Positions 9,986 to 21,111 of a stretch of DNA of 64,000 bases are shown here, piece after piece (position 1 is the stretch's first letter; each line of letters opens with the position of its first letter). The DNA is taken from assembly GCA_963995505.1 (NCBI GenBank), contig OZ023192.1:16475001-16539000 (forward strand). Reading direction: 5' to 3'. A model generated the notes under the pieces. It did not search any database. It was given only the letters and a program-made list of their open reading frames with translations, and was not told the DNA's origin. Both the position numbers and the translations under genes were made by a program. The stretch is from Hypericum androsaemum (Eukaryota; Streptophyta; Magnoliopsida; Malpighiales; Hypericaceae).

Positions 9986-12267
9986 TTTGTCGTTGAAAAC
10001 TACATTTTTTTGGGTAGAAGCGTTGAAAAGTACATTGACTTTTTCTTACACACTGGGATACTATACTGACCACTAACATTGTGTTTAGCAAAATTGTAAA
10101 AGTAGAGTTGCTAGCAATAGTATTTTGATACTTTTTCATAAAAATATTGTTATATTAATCAAACAAAAACTAGGTAAATGTATTGAAAATATAAATGTAT
10201 AACAAAAGTAAATTAGTTGGAAGATAGCTGACGTCATATCACTGAATATTATTGTGACAATGTAATATCCAACACCTATGGACATTTCATGAAAATGTAA
10301 TTAGTGGTGCAATTGGAACACGTTATTTTTGTAATCTGACGTAATATTCATTTTTGCCACAAGACCGCAACTTTTTTTACGTGTACACTGTATTTATAGT
10401 TATTTACTTCTGAATGAGCCGTAAATGTGGTATACAATCTAATTTCAGAATTATCTAATTATAACAAGTTTTTATATCTAATACCTAATTATTTTGCCGT
10501 ACAACGATATATTTATTTCTTGCTACCTATTTTATAAAACACACACCTATATATAATTGTTCTTGTTAAATACATGTAATTCAGCCTTTTGTGGAGTGTA
10601 CGGATGGTCTCCAGGCATTGCTCGAGTTTCCATCAAGTATTTATCACATTTGACGGAAACATTTAGGTTCGTTGCTCGTACTTTCAGTTTCAGGCCAACA
10701 ACGTATTCAATGGATTTTTTTGTCTCTATTATTCAGAGTGTCTGATCTATTGTAAGGTGTAACTCTTTCTATGAGATTTAAATTCAAGATTTTTTTTAAG
10801 TGAACGCAAATATCTTACTACCTAAACAAATTTTCATTGATTAACTCTCGATACTTTTGACATAACTTTAATTGTTTTTAAAGGATATGCATTAGAATTA
10901 ATGCTCAACGGATTAACCTAATAGAGAGAAGTAGGATCGAAGTCCATGTCGGTGTCTCTCCCCACCGACGTATCTGACAATTTGCAGGACCGATTGGCCT
11001 TTTAGTGGTCAAGATTGGGAGTGACCGAAAGTCAATTATCCATGGAAAGGAAATAATTAATATCAATGGAATTGGGAGATGACATCATGAAGATTCGTAT
11101 CTTTAGGTGTTTAGTATAGCTATAGCTTGATACAGTTGGTGATTAGTGACATCAGTCATTCGCTCTGTTCTATTATTAACGGCTAATCAAAATCACCTAC
11201 CTATTATACTACCTACTGGTTCTTGGATAATCGGATTCTTCATCGGATTCTTGCCTTTTTTTACTTTCTGTACTTATCGACGGGACGTGAGTCAGAGGTT
11301 CAGATTTAGTTGGAACAATTGATCAAGTTATTATATTTATAGACACGATTTTTAATGACTGTCAGATTTGTAGACACGATTTTTAATAAAATCTGATAGT
11401 CTAAATAAAATCGCCTCAATGAAGACGACTTTTATGTTGTCCCCACTCAATACAAAACCGTGAGTTAGTTAAAGTGGTAACAAAATTAGAATCACTAAGT
11501 AATAAATTTAAATTTTATAAATATAAAAATATTATTCAAAAAATTGTATGTAAATAGAATTCGACAATACTCTATTTCTGAATACTATGAATGGATCATG
11601 TTTATTAATCTATGATGTATTAAAGTTAGTACATCTATTTACACAGAAGTGTAAAAGGCAGAAAAAAGTATAGTTCCCTTAATACATAGAATTTATAAAC
11701 AAAAGTATGTTTTGATGTTCTAATTATGATAAATAATTCGACCACCTTAATCATTTGGATGAGTGTCTAATATACGTATTAATAAATGTTTAAGTTGAAC
11801 ATAATCTAGGAGTGTGTTGTTTTTTTAACAACTCAATCCTTTTCTGTTTTTTGACAGATCTTAAGAAGTCAACTGATGTATAACCTTTGACAGATCTTTT
11901 TTTTTCTGTTCAAAAAAGAAAGAAAGTAGAAACAACATAAAGTTGAATGGGTTAAAAAGTTAAAATTGTTGACGTGAGAGCTGATTAATGAAAGAGGCCG
12001 TAAATTGTGCCTACTCCACCTATACTTATATAGTCTTACGCGGCCTACCTACGAGGATTCCTGGGGAAAATCAAAATAACATATTGTTTCTTTTATTAAA
12101 TATATTTGGAAAAAATATACAATATTTCACCATTTAGACATTATCGTTTTTCTTAATTTCACCACTGAGTAGGCCAATAGGACTAGCTGATACTGGTCGC
12201 AGCCAGGTCTGATCTTCACGCTAGTGGTAGATAAGTAGGTGTAGTAAATCAATTGTCCTAGGATAAT
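9986..12267. other. Non-coding AT-rich interval
   Basis: It contains one diverged MITE copy (about 11335-11462) and one short unsupported reading frame (10557-10745). The rest is AT-rich with stops in all frames. Confidence 0.55.
11335..11462 (-). mobile_element. Second, partial copy of the 7421-7610 MITE
   Basis: On the minus strand this reads TTGTATTGAGTGGGGACAAC, then ATAAAAGTCG, ACTATCAGAT, AAAATCGTGTCTACA and ATCTGACAGT, in the same order as 7431-7545. One terminus is not recognisable, so the copy is truncated or strongly diverged. Confidence 0.7.
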
Positions 12268-12610
12268 ATTTACGCCAAGTAATTTAATTGACTATCTCTA
12301 TAAATGAGTACGAGTCTTTTTTAGCATATTTTTTCCTACTTACATATATTTTAGAAATTTTCTAGGAAGTCATTCATCTTGAATTGAACCACACCATACT
12401 AGACGAGGATTTGCTCTGATACCACATGTAACGCTGCGTGATCCGATCGACTATCTTCACAGATTAACACAAACTTTTTTCAGCGTATTTTTTTCACTTA
12501 CATGCATCATAGAAACTTCCCAGAAGCTCATTCATCTTGAAATTACCCGAGGCCAAGCACATTAAACCTTAGAGTTCTTTCAAGACGTGTGCCAGAAAAA
12601 AAGTATATCT
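12268..12610 (-). mobile_element. Cassandra-like TRIM with 5S rRNA-derived LTR segments
   Basis: On the minus strand an LTR (about 12610 to 12427) carries a 5S rRNA-like block: AGAACTC, GTGCTTGG, AGATGAATGAGC and CTGGGAAGT occur in the order found in the 3' half of plant 5S rRNA, including the internal-promoter region. The LTR ends GCGTTACA at 12427. Two bases on, a primer-binding site TGGTATCAGAGC (minus strand, 12424-12413) matches the initiator-Met tRNA 3' end. After a very short internal region a second, 5'-truncated LTR copy (about 12390-12268) repeats ATTCAAGATGAATGA, the GTAAGTAGG/A-rich block and the end GGCGTAAA. Cassandra is a known plant TRIM family with 5S-derived LTRs. Confidence 0.75.
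12413..12424 (-). other. Primer-binding site (initiator-Met tRNA type)
   Basis: TGGTATCAGAGC on the minus strand, two bases after the LTR end at 12427. This is the standard plant retroelement primer-binding site. Confidence 0.75.
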
Positions 12611-13099
12611 TATTTGTAGGGATATTCAAAATCAAATTTCTTAGGCTACGTTTAGTTCCATGACTTGGACATGATTGAACAATAATTTTTGTCCATGGCT
12701 ATGTTTGACGGGGGAAATGGCAGGGGCAAAACTGAAAGTTTGTCCGAACACACCTCCAAATTCTTGTCCCATCTATTTTTATGGGACCCAAAATCTTGTC
12801 CAAGGTTATAAATTTTTTTTAATATATTTTTACCGTATTACTCTATACTTTTTCCATTTTTAATTTTTTAAATCAAGTTGAACCCAATTAAGACTAATCA
12901 TTTTATCTAATATATGATTTTTCGTGTCTCATATTGATTTTTCTATTCGGATTCAAATTAATATTTAAATACTCATTCAAAATTTCTAAATTATATATTT
13001 TTTGATACGAATACATATAAAGATAGTAAAAAATTCATTCAGATATTTTAATTGAACACATACATATTTTTCATAGTAGGGTTTTAATGAAATCTACTA
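12611..13099. other. Non-coding interval
   Basis: Bases 12650-12800 have the flavour of a MITE end (GGCTACGTTTAGTTCCATG), but no matching opposite end was found. The remainder is AT-rich without a gene. Confidence 0.4.
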
Positions 13100-13340
13100 T
13101 TGCCATACACAAATATTTCACCGTAAAGATATATTTATATGTTGAGCGAGACGAGGGATAGGTATTTGGATTGTGCGTAGTCGCCAGGTCGGTGAGCAAT
13201 CGAGTTGCTTTGCTTGTTTCTATTTCTAATTTGGGCTTATTCTCAAGTTAAATTAATTGGAGAATAAAGTTGGGCTAGGCCCAAAGAGAGGCCCACGATA
13301 TGGATTCTTTTAATTAATCAAAATCATTTAAATTAACTCG
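13100..13340 (-). repeat. Orphan 5'-flank segment of the F-box/LRR array
   Basis: It contains the block TTTCACCGTAAAGATATATT, TATATGTTGAGCGAGACGAG and GGTCGGTGAGCAATCGAGTT, which also lies upstream of copies B, D and E and of the duplicate at 59160. The exon it once preceded (to the left, below 13090) is gone. The shared ATATATTTATA could be the family's TATA region, but no start site can be assigned. Confidence 0.7.
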
Positions 13341-14568
13341 CGAGAATTGTTATATTTACCGGTCAAAATATAACAATGCTAAATATTTGTTAAAAAACTA
13401 TACCATCATTCAAAATTTTTATCTTCACTCAAAAATAGATTAGTCGGGTGACATAATAGAAAATAACATAGAATTACTTTCGTTTAATCTTTAACAGCAA
13501 AATATACAGTTTCACCATTTCGACATTATAGTTTTTTGATAATTTCAGCAAAATATACTTTCGTTTAATGGTCATATGAACATCCGCATTAGCTTGTTCA
13601 AAGATCACTTTATCCTCTTGTTTCCAAACACGCCATAGAATAGCTGCAAGAATCACTATAATTCTGGCAGCACTATCAGCCCCTAACACAAAATGATCTA
13701 AGTTGCTTACCATTTGGATCGACTCTCACTAGTATTGCATGTTATCTATCAGATAAAGATTAATCCAAACGTTTTGTCACTTGCAACTAGAGAAATGTGC
13801 AAAAGGAGATAACCTGCAAAAAATCATGCATAGTGTACTAGTTACAGCTTGATCTTATTTGCTCCATGAGCTAGTTAACATATATAGTACTCACCATCTT
13901 CAGACTCCATATCCCAATCAAAATAATCGGGTTTAGAATAGTCAGAACTATTATAGTTTAAATATGATATGTCTTCGGTATAAGATTCATTTAGCGATTC
14001 GTTGGAATCACTCAATGAATAGCCCATTTTATAATTTATTTAAGGATGGTATTCGACGTATTCATCATCAGATGGACGCTGCAAGTGTTTGATTAGTTGA
14101 GAGCACCTGACACGACATCATTCGTACAAGTCGAGTGATTCGAGGCGCGGGCAGCCATCGAGGATAGCCTTGAAGACATCATTCGTGAGACTGTTAGAAT
14201 CTCCATATCACACCAAAAACCTTAAGGCTTTGGGTTGGACACGAGCCGCGAGGGAACTTGATCTTCTGACTGGTCTCGATCGCCACCTTGGCCTCGCATG
14301 GTTTAGATATTTGAAAGATACGTGTAATGGACAATTACGAGCAAACGCTTCGATGACTGCTCCAGAGACATAGCAATGTGAGAATTCGGGCTCCTCCAAG
14401 AATGGAAATTTTGCTGCAACTGAAATCAATCCCTTTTCTTTCAATGATAAACGGCTACAGGAGACAAGTCGGAGGTGTTTGATATGACGTGATCTGTTTA
14501 ATCATAATAGACAATCGAGAGTCAGCAATAGGAAATACAAGCATATTCGAATCAGCCGTAAGCAATTA

Positions 14569-14923
14569 CATTAAAACCTCTATAAAGTGATTTCTTCTAA
14601 AGTAATAATCTCTCTAAGCTGATAAAAAGTCTTGGTCCTGAGTCGGAATTAATGTTAAAATTTAATAACTCCTCTATTATAATAATTAATATTTTTTAGA
14701 AAATTTTAGTATTAAATCTTGGTCCCAAATTTTGCATAAAGTGATATTTTTTAATAAATAGACATATTTTTACATCATCATTCATTTTCTAGATAATTTA
14801 TTGCTACAAAACTCAATTTTAATTTTGTCCGAGGTGAAAAACGTAAACCTCTTTTATGTGATAACTTCTCTAAAGTGATATTTTTTTTTGTCTCAACGAT
14901 ATCACTTTAGAGAGATTTTACTA
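14569..14923. mobile_element. Emigrant/pogo-type MITE
   Basis: The left end CATTAAAACCTCTATAAAGTG and the right end (reverse complement TAGTAAAATCTCTCTAAAGTG) are variants of the CAGTAAAACCTCTATAAA termini of plant pogo/Emigrant/Lemi elements. It is preceded by TA at 14567-14568; the right-hand TA has changed to CA. A longer relative lies at 34286-34843. It sits in the intron of F-box copy A. Confidence 0.75.
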
Positions 14924-14958
14924 CAATATGTATACTCATAAAATTGAACATGTTCTTT

Positions 14959-15180
14959 TTTTTAATTAAAAAAAAATATATATTGCAAAAAGAGACGAAT
15001 ACAAAAGAGTACAGAGTTCATGCTCTCCTGATTGCAGAAGGTAGCAACCTAAGCAAAGTCGCCTAGAATGTGCTACCCAGAAGCCCGTATGATCCCCAAT
15101 CCTAGAGATGTGGTACATTTTGCACTCGATGGTTTCAGTAAAAAAATCCCGTTGTAGATAAAACTCGCAACTAAATTTTT
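14959..15180 (-). mobile_element. Possible LINE 3' end
   Basis: On the minus strand the stretch ends with GTACTCTTTTGTATTCGTCTC, TTTTTGCAATATATATTTTT and an A-rich tail, a style common at plant LINE 3' ends. No target duplication was established and no protein domain is visible, so this is tentative. Confidence 0.3.
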
Positions 15181-15428
15181 TTTGTATTGAAACAAAATTA
15201 TACCTTTAATAGAATTGAAGATGGATCAAAAGATTAATCTTTACTATCTCGAAGCGGACGTGGCGCCATATGAGTGGGTTCTAGCCGATGTCCCACCACG
15301 CGCTTCAGAAGTATTGCAACCCAGGTGAGCAGCTCCACCGGCCATAGACGCGACAGCTAGTTAAGATATATATATATCATTGTAGTCGTCATATTCGGAG
15401 TTCCCAAAATAAAATGGTTCATGTAACG

Positions 15429-15710
15429 TGTTAGGAATTCAGCAACTAGAGAACAAGATCGCACAAAGAACACGGAACAAGAGAATTACGTGGTTCGGCC
15501 TAATGCCTACGTCCACGGTGAGAAAAGAGAACTTTTATTGATGGATCCGAGTCACAAAGCTATACAAAACCTTAGGGTAACATGTCTTTATATAGAGACA
15601 AACCCTTGGTGTACAAGTAACCTATCTAGGTCTAATTAGGAGTCCAGAATCTAGTCAGAATAGAAATAGGAATAGGAAATAAGTCTTTCCTATTTCTCGC
15701 CATCCCAACA
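15429..15710 (-). repeat. 3' LTR of the young Copia
   Basis: In element orientation it begins TGTTGGGATGGCGAG and ends GAATTCCTAACA. The polypurine tract GGTGGAGAT abuts it at 15711. Confidence 0.95.
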
Positions 15711-15912
15711 ATCTCCACCTTGGCGAGAAATCATCTCGTGGAAGAACCATGAAGCTCCACCCGAACTTCAACAAACTCCACCTTGACAAAACACCGCCCC
15801 ATGAAGAACCATGAGATCTTGCAAAACCAATCCAACTCCACCGACTCCATCTCGGACCATAGATAACTGCATCAATAAGACCATCTCAACTTTCTTTTCA
15901 CCTTTTGTTCAA

Positions 15913-16608
15913 TCACTTGGAGCCAGCCCCCAAGCTCGAGCTTCTGAGCTTGCTTGGCCTATTCTCTCCAACCTCCATCGAACTCCAACTAGCAAGTCCA
16001 CCTGCTGAAGCAAACTTGTGACCAATAGATGCGCTCTCTATTTTTCGGTCAACCCCATGCTCTGCAACCTCGAACTGCTTCTCCGCTGGACCTTCTTGCC
16101 TCATACCAATGCTACATGCCATAGCATACAAAGGGCAACCTTTTGTTCTACCAAGTAGAACCCTCGACATGCCACGAACTCCACCGTTCGGCCTTGAGTG
16201 AGATACCTGATTCGCCCGTGGTGCTACCAACGGCTTCGCATTCCCCATGCAAAACCTACCCAACATCTTTGACGTGCACGTTCTTTTAGACAACCATAGC
16301 GGGAACTTGCTAACTTTGTCTTTGCGAATCTCAACTCTACTCAAACCATTCATGTCAAGCTTTTGCTCCATCACACAAGAGCTTTTCTCCCCTCTATCAG
16401 AACCCAACGAGGTGACTCCACCTACAACCGTGTTCCCTACTAACCTATAGGTGTTCATAGCATTCCTTTCACCCTTCATCACCACCACAGCATCCTTCTC
16501 TACCTCCATTAGCCCGCCTACAACATTATAGTTGTACCCACTGTAATCCAAGGCTCCTAACGAGATCAAATTCCTCTCCAACTTTGGAACATGCCTAACC
16601 CCACACAA
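15913..16608 (-). CDS. Protease tail plus unassigned C-terminal region of the young Copia
   Basis: This 231-residue frame starts just after an in-frame stop that follows IRIKM. Residues 2-70 (CGVRHVPKLERNLISLG, then GLMEVEKDAVVVMKGERN) are the usual end of a Copia protease and the start of the GAG-pre-integrase region. From about residue 75 on, where LWHxRLGH and integrase should follow, the sequence is different (for example GMSRVLLGRTKGCPLYAMAC and EVAEHGVDRKIESASIGHK) and matches no pol domain I know. The same tail recurs, diverged, at 60618-60854. It may be a rearranged remnant or the family's own reading frame. Confidence 0.7.
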   Translation of the reverse strand: MCGVRHVPKLERNLISLGALDYSGYNYNVVGGLMEVEKDAVVVMKGERNAMNTYRLVGNTVVGGVTSLGSDRGEKSSCVMEQKLDMNGLSRVEIRKDKVSKFPLWLSKRTCTSKMLGRFCMGNAKPLVAPRANQVSHSRPNGGVRGMSRVLLGRTKGCPLYAMACSIGMRQEGPAEKQFEVAEHGVDRKIESASIGHKFASAGGLASWSSMEVGENRPSKLRSSSLGAGSK

Positions 16609-16626
16609 TTTTCTCTCAACACCATC

Positions 16627-17606
16627 TCACATCTTAATTCGGATATCACCTATGCCAGCAATTCTACAAGTAGAACCATCACCCATAGTCACCATACCTG
16701 AATTAATGAACTTGTAGGTGTCGAACCACCCTCTCTTGGGCGTCATGTGGAAAGAGCAAGCGCTATCCAAAATCCAGGAAACAGAATGCTTTGCACTTGA
16801 CAAAACAGAAAGAAGATCACTATCTGACCCGTCCGAATGTGAGGCCACATTCACGGAACCTGATCCTTTTTCCTCGCGATCCCGAGTTTTTCTTGGACAA
16901 TCCTTCTTCACGTGCCCTTTTTCTCCGCACTCGAAGCAATTTCCCTTGAACCTCATTGACCACGACTTGGATCCCTTCCCGTCTTTTGCTCCACTACGAT
17001 TACCATGACTACCCCTCACAACTAGCCCTTCCGCTTGTTCATCGTCAATTTTCCTTCTTTGATGAAACCCTAGCAGAGCACTTGTGATATCTTCCAACAC
17101 CAGAGATTCCTTCCCCCAAGTTAAAGTTGTAACCAAATTTTCGTAGGAGCCAGGTAAAGAATTCAGCAGCAACAATGCCTTGTCTTCTTCCTCGAACTTC
17201 ACATCAACCTTTCTCAAGTCGCTCACAAGTTGACTGAAACATTAATGTGTTGGCTCAAATCCAAGCCCTCCTTCATCTTGAGCCCGTACAATCTTTGCTT
17301 AAGATAAAACTTGTTCGACAAAGACTTAGACATATACCTTGCCTCCAATTTCTTCCATACCTCAGCTGGTGACTCCTCATCCATGACGTGATACATCACA
17401 TCATCCGCCAAGCACAAGCGAATTGTCGCCACCGCCTTGGCCCCCATCTCCTTCCACTCTTGCTCCTCCATCTTCTCGGGCTTCTTCTCCGAGAGCGCGA
17501 TGACCATCCCTTGTTGCACGAGGAGATCCTTGACACGCCTTTGCCATAACCCGAAATTCGAAGAACTATCGAATTTCACAAGAGCAAACTTCGCGCCGCC
17601 CGTCAT
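16627..17606 (-). pseudogene. Copia gag and protease motif, with one frameshift
   Basis: The gag N-terminus starts MTGGAKFALVKFDSSSNFGL at 17606. It continues through the UBN2-like gag domain (SEKKPEKMEEQEWKEM, then KLEARYMSKSLSNKFYLKQR). Near 17240 one base is missing in the HIN-FSQL region and the frame changes. The second frame runs to a CCHC zinc knuckle CFECGEKGHVKKDC (C-x2-C-x4-H-x4-C) and the protease motif WILDSACSFHMTP, in which the usual Asp-Ser-Gly-Ala is Asp-Ser-Ala-Cys. A TGA at about 16627 ends the frame. The gag product would assemble the particle; as read it is broken. Confidence 0.85.
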
Positions 17607-17618
17607 CCTCCAACCCAA

Positions 17619-17631
17619 GCTCTTGATACCA
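17619..17631 (-). other. Primer-binding site of the young Copia
   Basis: TGGTATCAAGAGC on the minus strand, two bases inside the 5' LTR, complementary to the initiator-Met tRNA 3' end. Confidence 0.85.
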
Positions 17632-17633
17632 AT

Positions 17634-17915
17634 TGTTAGGAATTCAGCAACTAGAGAACAAGATCGCACAAAGAACACGGAACAAGAGAATTACGTGGTT
17701 CGGCCTAATGCCTACGTCCACGGTGAGAAAGGAGAACTTTTATTGATGGATCCGAGTCACAAAGCTATACAAAACCTTAGGGTAACATGTCTTTATATAG
17801 AGACAAACCCTTGGTGTACAAGTAACCTATCTAGGTCTAATTAGGAGTCCAGAATCTAGTCAGAATAGGAATAGGAATAGGAAATAAGTCTTTCCTATTT
17901 CTCGCCATCCCAACA
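17634..17915 (-). repeat. 5' LTR of the young Copia
   Basis: 282 bases, differing from the other LTR by two substitutions by eye. The outer edge is followed by the TAACG target duplication. Confidence 0.95.
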
Positions 17916-18631
17916 TAACGAGTAGTCAGAATCATAATTTAGCCAAGAACGGTCGTCACCGTCGCTGTCATCTTCAGTTGGATCATATGGAAGCCGCAGA
18001 TCCTTGATATGCTTAGCGCACCTCAGACCTAATTCTCCATCCAGATTGATGCCACGACAGTTGTACAAGTCGAGCGACTCAAGGCATGAATCCTCCTCCC
18101 AACTGGAGTTGCACTAGGTTCGGCATTCTCTGTCCGATAACACGAACCACCTTGCCGAGTGTTCGGGTTATCAAACGCTTCGAGAACCGATGCTCGGACG
18201 TAGGAATACAAAAACTCAAGCTTCTCCGAGAACGGGACTTGTGCTGCAACTGAGATCAGCGCCTCTTTTGTACATCTACCGCAGGACACAAGCCTAATTT
18301 GTTTGAGATGACGTGATCTGCTAGGTCATAATCAATGGAACCACCAACACAGATTGAACAATGAGAATCCAACTCACACCAGCGAAAATGGATTTACTGT
18401 TCGCAGTTGATATTTATATGACAAGAACATGGAAACTAAGTATGACTTTATATATTTATATAAATTAAGATTTGACTATTTCCTAAATTTATGTTTGGGA
18501 TCAAATTTTTTGTTGATGTAGAACTTGTTATTTGATATATTCTGACAGCCATAAAATTACGCAGCAGTGAATAATTCATTGTAGGCAAGAGGTAAACAAG
18601 TGGAGTTGTAGCTAATAAGCTTAGGATATGT

Positions 18632-19240
18632 TGTTGGATTTGTGAATGAGCCCAAAGAAGGCCCAAAGTCCAAAAGCCCAAAATGGAAAATGGAAAGTAC
18701 CATCCCACATTGGAAAGTGGCACCAACTTTTCCTAGTTTATAAGGAGAAGCTCCTTGTTATCTAGGAAAGAAGTTGACCACCTAGAAGGACAGCCAACTC
18801 GGACCGCGGCGAGGATGGTGCTACGCACCACCATCCGAGCACGCGCGTGTGCGTGTGCGGGTGCGCATGGCGCATTGGACGCAGGTCGCAATGGGCGCTT
18901 TGTGGCGCACTTGGCACTTCACACGTGCGCATCCCGAAGGGCCACGAGCGCAGCCTGCTGGCCGAACCCATTTTCCTCATCCCAGCAAGAAAGTACATTC
19001 CGTAGCATTGTTATCTTCTGCTCTCCCCCGTTCTTCACTTATAAAGAGTTAGAAAGTTCTGGGTATATAAGAGTTTGCCCGAAAGTTTCGAGATACGTGT
19101 GCAACGTTCTTGGAGACGATTGCCGTAGCCCGTACCGCACTGAAATATACGGGGCAATCTCGTCTTACGGAGAAAGTGTCCAACACTTGCCTCGACTGCC
19201 GTAGATCCTAATCAAGTACACCAACCCTCCGATCACAACA
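18632..19240 (+). repeat. 5' LTR of the deleted Copia
   Basis: 609 bases. It contains a GC-rich block (18800-18960), promoter-like TATAAAGAG and TATATAAGAG, and ends CACAACA. No Met-tRNA primer-binding site follows. Confidence 0.9.
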
Positions 19241-19298
19241 ATCGTAAGACGAGCTAAAACAAGCGCCAAAACAGTGACATGAGAAATTTGACAGAACA

Positions 19299-20341
19299 AT
19301 GCTGTCGAATGGATTTAAGATCAATGCGTGCGATAAATGTGTTTATATTAAGGGCACACCTGAAGCTTACGTAATTGTATGTCTCTACGTAGATGACTTA
19401 CTAATTATGGGAAGCAATAAAGAGGTTATTGTGAAAACTAAGAACATGTTAAAGAACCACTTTGACATGAAAGATATGGGTCTGGCATACGTCATACTAG
19501 GAATAAAAATCTCTAGAAAAGCTGACGAAATTATCTTGATGCAATCCCACTACGTGGAAAGCGTGCTCAAGAAATTTGAAGCTTTTGACAAACCTCCAGT
19601 TAAGACTCCAGTAGATTTGAATCTACACTTAGCCAAGAATCGAGGGGACCTAGTATCTCAACTGAGGTATGCGCAGATTATCAGGAGCTTGATGTATTTA
19701 ACAAACTGCACACGTTCTGATATTGCGTACTCAGTGAGTAAGCTTAGTAGATTCACAAGTAATCCAGGAAAGGATCACTGGCTAGCTCTGGAAAGGGTTT
19801 TACGGTATTTAAAACATACCATAAACCATGGCATACATTATGCTAAATATCCAGCTGTATTAGAAGGATACAGTGACGCAAACTGGATATCAGACACTAA
19901 GGACTCCAAATCCACGAGTGGATACGTATTCATTATAGGAGGAGGAGCTGTGTCTTGGAAGTCCTCTAAACAAACGTGCATAGCTCGATCCACCATGGAG
20001 TCGGAGTTTATAGGACTAGACAAAGCTGGGGAAGAAGCTGAATGGCTCAGAAACTTCCTAGAGGATATTCCGTGCTGGAGCAAACCGGTGTCTCCCGTAT
20101 TGTATTGATACATTGTGATAGCATGTCTGCAATCGAGAGAGCACAAATTACAATGTACAACGGAAAGTCTCGACATATCCGTCGGAGACACAATACCGTT
20201 AGACAGTTGATCTCTAGTGGGGTGATCACCATTAATTACATAAAGTCCAAGGACAACTTAGCTGATCCTTTTACGAAAGGAATCAATAAAGATCAAATGT
20301 ACAACGCAGTAAGGGGAATGGGATTAAAATCCACACACTAA
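19299..20341 (+). pseudogene. Copia reverse transcriptase (C-terminal part) and RNase H, frameshifted
   Basis: The reading frame enters the reverse transcriptase late ([20 protein letters not shown]) and keeps the catalytic box [11 protein letters not shown] and [18 protein letters not shown]. RNase H follows with [39 protein letters not shown] and [11 protein letters not shown]. Near 20100 the frame breaks before the HCDSMSAIERA block and resumes in another frame to the end (NLADPFTKGIN, stop at 20341). The 5' two thirds of pol are absent. Product as read: none functional. Confidence 0.9.
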
Positions 20342-20884
20342 AGAACGTCCATAGCGGTAACTCAACCATAATGAGTGGAGATCCCACAAACTTGGTTCAA
20401 TGAGACAACTAAGTTATGGAGGGTTCAGTTAATCACCTGGAACCTATCTCATTCTCAGAAGCTGCCCAGGTGTTAGCCTGCAGCGGTGTGGTAAGATTAA
20501 GCATTACGCTTTTAATGATTCCTATACCTTGATAAAGGTGGAGTATGGCAGGATATTCCTGATAGGAGATCACCTATGTAAGTGTGAAGTGAGGCCGCTT
20601 CAAATGGGAAAAATACTTATGAATCCAAAAAACTGTCCATGGCCGAAACGGACACAACGTGAGAACCCAAATATACTAGGGTTATTATTGTGTAAATGTT
20701 ATTGTCTTGGTTTACGCCAAAAGCTGACGGTTCAAGACATCACGTTCACCGAGCAGCGAGTAAATCCGATAATATATTACTAGAAAAGGTTCAAAGCCGC
20801 AAGCTACCTGTCTCGATGCAATAATAACACGTCAGAACTTTCGATTAGAGTCTGCATGCATTGGTCATCATTCATGTGGGGGAT

Positions 20885-21076
20885 TGTTGGATTTGTGAAT
20901 GAGCCCAAAGAAGGCCCAAAGTCCGAAAGTCCAAAAGGGAAAATGGAAAGTGCCATCCCACATTGGAAAGTGGCACCAACTTTTCCTAGTTTATAAGGAG
21001 AAGCCCCTTGTTAGCTAGGAAAGAAGTTGACCACCTGGAAGGACAGCCAACTCGGACCGCGGCGAGGATGGTGCGT

Positions 21077-21111
<35 letters not shown>

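Larger units (their letters stand above)
13871..15345 (-). pseudogene. F-box/LRR gene copy A (FBL23/SKIP1-like), degenerate
   Basis: Minus-strand remnants of a plant F-box/leucine-rich-repeat protein, the substrate receptor of an SCF ubiquitin ligase. The second exon starts after an acceptor AAACAG near 14508 and encodes HIKHLRLVSC, then LISVAAKFPFLEEPEFSHC, the LRR pattern of the Arabidopsis FBL19/23 group. A further LRR piece (KAILDGCPRLESLDLY) and an acidic tail lie at 13871-14190. They are separated by a small insertion containing CCTTAAGGCTTTGGGTTGG, and stops interrupt the frame. The only trace of exon 1 is a fragment at about 15248-15345 related to the RVQYVCRAWRDIC...MWRH region. The intron contains an Emigrant-like MITE and a probable LINE end. 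Not functional as read. Confidence 0.8.
15429..17915 (-). mobile_element. Young non-autonomous Copia retrotransposon (2487 bp) inserted in F-box copy B
   Basis: Two 282-base LTRs (15429-15710 and 17634-17915) differ at only two positions by eye, so insertion is recent. A perfect 5-base target duplication TAACG flanks the element (15424-15428 and 17916-17920). On the minus strand the order is 5' LTR, Met-tRNA primer-binding site (TGGTATCAAGAGC, 17631-17619), gag with CCHC knuckle, a protease-like motif, a non-pol C-terminal region, polypurine tract (AAGGTGGAGAT, ending at 15711) and 3' LTR. Integrase, reverse transcriptase and RNase H are absent, so it must have been moved by a relative. The insertion cuts the acidic C-terminal region of copy B. 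Confidence 0.95.

Noticed and set aside
12470..12580. 5S rRNA gene
   Set aside because: Only the 3' half is recognisable, diverged, and it sits inside an LTR next to a primer-binding site.
12650..12880. hAT-type MITE
   Set aside because: The left end looks suggestive, but no inverted partner or target duplication was found.
18755..19204. 149-residue frame in the deleted Copia LTR
   Set aside because: GC-rich LTR sequence without protein similarity; the matching frame in the other LTR (21008-21547) encodes something different.
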